Shown: positions 23,706 to 26,221 of the stretch, piece after piece | Numbering within the stretch: position 1 is the stretch's first letter | Layout of the letters: every line of letters begins with the position of its first letter | Assembly (NCBI GenBank): GCA_027058735.1 | Contig: JALURZ010000180.1 | Coordinates: 1 to 26,221, forward strand | Source: Hyphomicrobiales bacterium | GTDB lineage: Bacteria > Pseudomonadota > Alphaproteobacteria > Rhizobiales > JALURZ01 | Direction of reading: 5' to 3' | Length of the DNA: 26,221 nucleotides | Made by a program: the position numbers and the translations under genes | The notes under the pieces: model-generated | Database searches by the model: none | What the model saw: the letters and a program-made list of their open reading frames with translations, nothing else | Told to the model about the DNA's origin: nothing

Positions 23706-24169
23706 GTTCTCATTCCGCTTTGTGCCAAACTACACAGTGCCCGCTTTGCAACGGGACTTCCAGCGCGTTTGCCTGTCATGCGGCAATCATTTGACCGGAT
23801 TTTCGCGTTTGCTGGCAAGGCCGGGCTTTCCACCCGCGGCCCGGCCCTGGGGCGAAACACCCAGCCGCCATGTATAAAAAAAAAGCGCAACCACGCCGTC
23901 ATACGGGTTCGAATGGCTGGTCAGCCCCATGATGCGGCAAGACATCGCCGCCCCGACCCGGTGTCCGTGGGGGGGGAACTTTCAGACAGCGCACCGGACC
24001 CGGCTGCGCGTCAACCGCCATGCTCGCGGATACGCCGCGCGGTGATGAGACAATCGGCCGGCACCATGTCGCATTCCCCTTTCTTCGAATATCGTTCATC
24101 CTGCAATGACGATAGCGCCAACCCTTGCAGCCCATTGCTGCCAGACCCGATGAGCACGGCTTGTGAACA
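23706..24169. other. Intergenic gap between marR and cytochrome c genes, no gene supported
   Basis: This 464-base stretch separates two divergent genes. It holds a run of nine A residues (23876-23884) and a run of eight G residues around 23971-23978. The short open frames in it look like chance frames in GC-rich DNA and match no family I know. I see no convincing promoter, terminator, tRNA or small-RNA signature. Confidence 0.5.
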
Positions 24170-24670
24170 ATGACTGAAACAGGTGGCCCGAAGAAAAACC
24201 GGACGTATGTTTCCATCGCTGTCGTGTCGGGACTTTCGGCCGCCGTTGCCGGGATTGCCGTGTGGTCCTACTGGCCGGCGCCCCTTGCGGGCAGCACAGC
24301 CCGCGATGCGGCGCAGATCGCGGAGGGCCGCATGGTCTATCAGCAGAATTGCGCCTCGTGCCACGGGGTCAATCTGGAGGGGCAGCCGAACTGGAAGACG
24401 CCCAACGAGGAGGGCAACCTGCCGGCACCGCCCCACGATGCCTCGGGGCACACATGGCACCACCCGGACGGCGTGTTGCTGCGGATCGTCAATGAGGGTT
24501 CGGCGAAGTATATTGGCGGCGGCTATGAAAGCGACATGCCCGGATTCAAGGGCGTGCTTTCAGACGGGCAGATTGCCGCGGTCCTGAAATTCATCAAGAG
24601 CACCTGGCCCAAACGCGAACGCGACTATCAGGCGCGCCTGAGCCGGATGGAAAGAGAGGCCGGGAACTGA
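24170..24670 (+). CDS. Membrane-anchored class I cytochrome c
   Basis: A 166-residue protein with an N-terminal membrane anchor (about residues 13-35) and one class I c-type haem site, CASCH (61-65). Met123 in SDMPGFKG is the likely sixth ligand. The haem domain faces the periplasm. The stretch EGQPNWKTPNEEGNLPAPPH and HTWHHPD are marks of a common subfamily of small cytochromes found with copper-related or oxidase genes. The ATG at 24170 has a weak ribosome site. No partner oxidase or dehydrogenase is adjacent. It could in principle accept electrons from the molybdenum hydroxylase, but the distance and its membrane location make this only a guess. Confidence 0.88.
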   Translation: MTETGGPKKNRTYVSIAVVSGLSAAVAGIAVWSYWPAPLAGSTARDAAQIAEGRMVYQQNCASCHGVNLEGQPNWKTPNEEGNLPAPPHDASGHTWHHPDGVLLRIVNEGSAKYIGGGYESDMPGFKGVLSDGQIAAVLKFIKSTWPKRERDYQARLSRMEREAGN

Positions 24671-24679
24671 AGACCTGCC

Positions 24680-24725
24680 CCCCGCGGCGACGCGAGGGCG
24701 GCGGCGCCAAACCGCCTTCGCGGGG
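24680..24725 (+). terminator. Hairpin downstream of cytochrome c, possible terminator
   Basis: Ten bases after the cytochrome stop, GCGAGGGCGG (24692-24701) pairs with CCGCCTTCGC (24712-24721), with one G-T pair and a ten-base loop. Flanking CCCCGCG (24680-24686) and CGCGGGG (24719-24725) offer an alternative longer pairing. No T run follows, so it may be only a transcript-end hairpin or a degenerate palindromic repeat. Confidence 0.4.
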
Positions 24726-24730
24726 AGCCG

Positions 24731-24772
24731 CTTGGGCGGTCCGTAGGAAAACTTGGGCGGTCCGTAGGAAAA
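24731..24772. repeat. Tandem 21-bp direct repeat, two perfect copies
   Basis: The unit at 24731-24751, beginning CTTGGGCGGTCCGTAGG, is repeated without change at 24752-24772. It lies between the cytochrome hairpin and the phage remnant, at the border of the decayed region. No function is evident; slipped-strand duplication is the simplest cause. Confidence 0.8.
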
Positions 24773-24856
24773 AAAGTGTTTGAGGAAGATGCGGCAGAGT
24801 GCGAACCGGGTTTCTTGAGTTCCGCCGCCGCTGCGAGATGATCCAGCACGCGATCA

Positions 24857-25045
24857 TCATCCACCAACTCTGCCGGCCTGTGCCGCGCCGGTCCGCACGA
24901 CCTTTCTCGGGTCGCTGTCGAACGCGAGCCCGAGGGCGTCGGCGCAGGCGTTGTCGGCGGCGATCTCGCGGTCGATCTTCTCGGCGTCGTAACCGAAGGT
25001 CGAGATGGCTTCCGAGCGGCTGATAAACCCGGCGCGGCACAGGCG
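24857..25045 (-). pseudogene. Phage portal protein C-terminal remnant
   Basis: The last 58 codons of this frame read RAGFISRSEAISTFGYDAEK, then IDREIAADNACADALGLAFD and SDPRKV. This is the C-terminal tail of lambda-type phage portal proteins as I remember them (typically G-SR-E...G-D-EE-D-EIAADNARAD-LGL-FDSDPR). The stop at 24857 is close to the natural end. Upstream of about 25045 the frame no longer resembles a portal protein and runs into the SIR2-like gene, so the portal body is missing. No other phage gene is present. It is a relic. Confidence 0.62.
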
Positions 25046-25088
25046 GGCACTGAGTTGCCCGTTGAAGAGACGCATTTGGCCGCAGCCC

Positions 25089-26093
25089 TTACTCATAACG
25101 GGCGATGTCCGCGGAGCGCGCTTGAACTTCAGCGAGACTGTCAGTGCCAGGTGGTGGAAAGTCTTCGCAGGGCAAGCCATATTGCATTGGGTAGAACAGT
25201 GCTTCGCAGGATCGTCTTGGACAACGGGAAATCCAACATTTGTCAAACGGTTTTATGAAGGTGATATGATCTGTTGGTGTGAAAGGTGACCAACGCTTAT
25301 GCAAGACTTCTTTCGGTGCGACGTCGATGATTTCAACCTGCTCGATCTCCCGCTTGTTTTTTGAGAACCACGCTGATTTCAGCAATTCCACCGCATCGGC
25401 ATCTGATTGCGGAGCACCATAGCCGAAAATGGTTATCGTGAATGCCTCTTGGAAGAGCACTTCGGCGGCCTCCCAGGTGCGCCGAATGAAAGGGTCCTTC
25501 GAATATTCCTTTTGTTCGATCGGATAGAGCAATGGCGCGTCCGCGAAACTCTGTCCGCACTCCGGACATTTTCCGTTCCTCGCTCCCCACTTATCGTGCT
25601 CGGTACATGCGCCTATCCGCACATTTCCGTGCAGGAAAAATATCTAGGGAAGCGAAACGGCGTCACGGTTGCGTTGATACGCATCAAACAGAAATGGGTC
25701 CCAGTTGAATGTAAAAACAACATCTTTCGAACGCAGTGATAGTAGCAAGCGATCATAGATGGTCGGCCTATCCGGAAGAGACAGACTGGAGAATTATCCG
25801 TCTATACGCCTCTCAATTTCCTTGACGGTTCTCGTGTGCCCTGGATCCGGGGCCAACTGACCATATATGACTTCAAAATTGCTCTCCCGGGATATTTGAA
25901 AACCAGCTTGATCGATCGATGACTGCAGCCCAACAACATCGACCAGATCATCCATGAGCGGAATACGCTGGCCAGTGGCGTCCCCGTTGGGAAAAGCTGC
26001 ACGGCTTGCTCCTGCGCCGAGCAAGACTACATGCGGAGACAGGTCGCATGGCCCCTCGATTGACTTTTGTGCTGCCATAATCTTCATTTTCAC
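25089..26093 (-). pseudogene. SIR2-like protein gene broken by two in-frame stop codons
   Basis: One reading frame of 335 codons carries a SIR2-like (NAD-binding) protein: VVLLGAGASRAAFPNGD near the start, FTFNWDPF (counterpart of the sirtuin T-N-D motif), FFLHGNVRIGAC (His-Gly motif plus first Cys), CPECG and IFGYGAPQSDADAVELL. The motif order is that of sirtuin-type folds. The frame is cut by TAA at 25794-25796, probably replacing a Tyr before FSSLSLPD, and by TAG at 25644-25646 before IFFLHG. Homology runs through both stops without a frameshift, so these look like recent point mutations. The GTG start at 26093 lies five bases after the transposase remnant, so the promoter may also be lost. 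SIR2-like proteins of this sort often occur in defence islands; no partner is visible. Confidence 0.72.
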
Positions 26094-26097
26094 GTAA

Positions 26098-26221
26098 GCT
26101 GTGCTCTTTCAACAGGTTGTCCCTGTTTAATCCGGGGTGCGAGATTGGCGTTTGATCCTTTATGCTGCCGCGAGGACGATGCCAATTGTACATGTGGGTC
26201 CATATTGGCAGGTGCTGGGCG
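26098..26221 (-). mobile_element. IS481-type transposase C-terminal fragment, running off the window
   Basis: The minus-strand frame entering from the window edge reads YNWHRPRGSIKDQTPI and then GLNRDNLLKEHS, the characteristic end of IS481-family transposases (YNWHRPHGSL...NLL-LH-). The usual stop after the last His-Ser/Thr is absent, and the frame reads on into the SIR2-like gene region, so the element is decayed or joined by deletion at this end. I could not identify a terminal inverted repeat with confidence. The 5' part of the gene lies outside the window. Confidence 0.7.

Noticed and set aside
23905..23930. GGGTTCGAAT, which resembles a tRNA T-loop
   Set aside because: The flanking bases do not form a T stem, and no acceptor, D or anticodon arms can be drawn.
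24594..25050. Overlapping minus-strand open frames around the 21-bp repeat and portal remnant
   Set aside because: They are arginine- and proline-rich chance frames with no known motifs; only the portal-like frame is recognisable.
1..26221. CRISPR arrays, rRNA and tRNA genes
   Set aside because: No regularly spaced repeats and no rRNA or tRNA-like structures were found by eye.

Overview
The window is GC-rich and densely packed, with short or overlapping gene junctions. It looks like an alphaproteobacterial chromosome; this rests on gene content and composition, since no rRNA or housekeeping marker is present. Its core is a catabolic island for an N-heteroaromatic acid, most likely nicotinate. 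Three enzymes match the reductive (Eubacterium barkeri-type) nicotinate pathway in order: a molybdenum hydroxylase (FAD subunit plus a fused [2Fe-2S]/molybdopterin subunit), a 6-hydroxynicotinate reductase (Hnr) homologue, and a very recognisable enamidase (Ena) homologue. The genes for the later steps from 2-formylglutarate onward are not in the window.

Layout. Positions 1-3291 hold the 5' part of an acyl-CoA synthetase gene and a MarR regulator (both minus strand), with the enamidase gene on the plus strand. Positions 3321-7940 (minus) hold ABC transporter 1 of the branched-chain amino acid (LIV) type: binding protein, a fused LivH-LivM permease, LivG and LivF. Positions 8212-15352 (minus) hold the catabolic operon: FAD subunit, FeS/Mo subunit, Hnr, a UPF0280 (ApbE-like) protein and two tandem 'amino acid synthesis' (DUF1185) paralogues. 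Its genes overlap or nearly touch. Positions 15560-20100 (minus) hold a second, complete LIV-type transporter. Positions 20481-23705 hold a DUF2817 zinc-hydrolase-like gene (plus), then an ATC-hydrolase-family gene, a VOC protein and a second MarR regulator (all minus). A membrane-anchored cytochrome c follows at 24170-24670. The last 1.4 kb is decayed accessory DNA: a phage portal remnant, a SIR2-like gene with two in-frame stop codons, and the end of an IS481-type transposase gene.

How it fits together. The two transporters would import the substrate or related compounds. The hydroxylase would make the 6-hydroxy acid, Hnr would reduce the ring and Ena would open it with release of ammonia. 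The promoters of transporter 1 and of the catabolic operon carry the same 18-bp palindromic operator at the same place relative to the -10 box, so one unseen regulator, probably GntR-type, appears to control both. The UPF0280 gene next to hnr is a candidate cofactor-attachment enzyme, because E. barkeri Hnr carries covalent flavin. The DUF1185 pair, the ATC-hydrolase/VOC pair and the DUF2817 gene have no assigned role and are the most likely places for new biochemistry.
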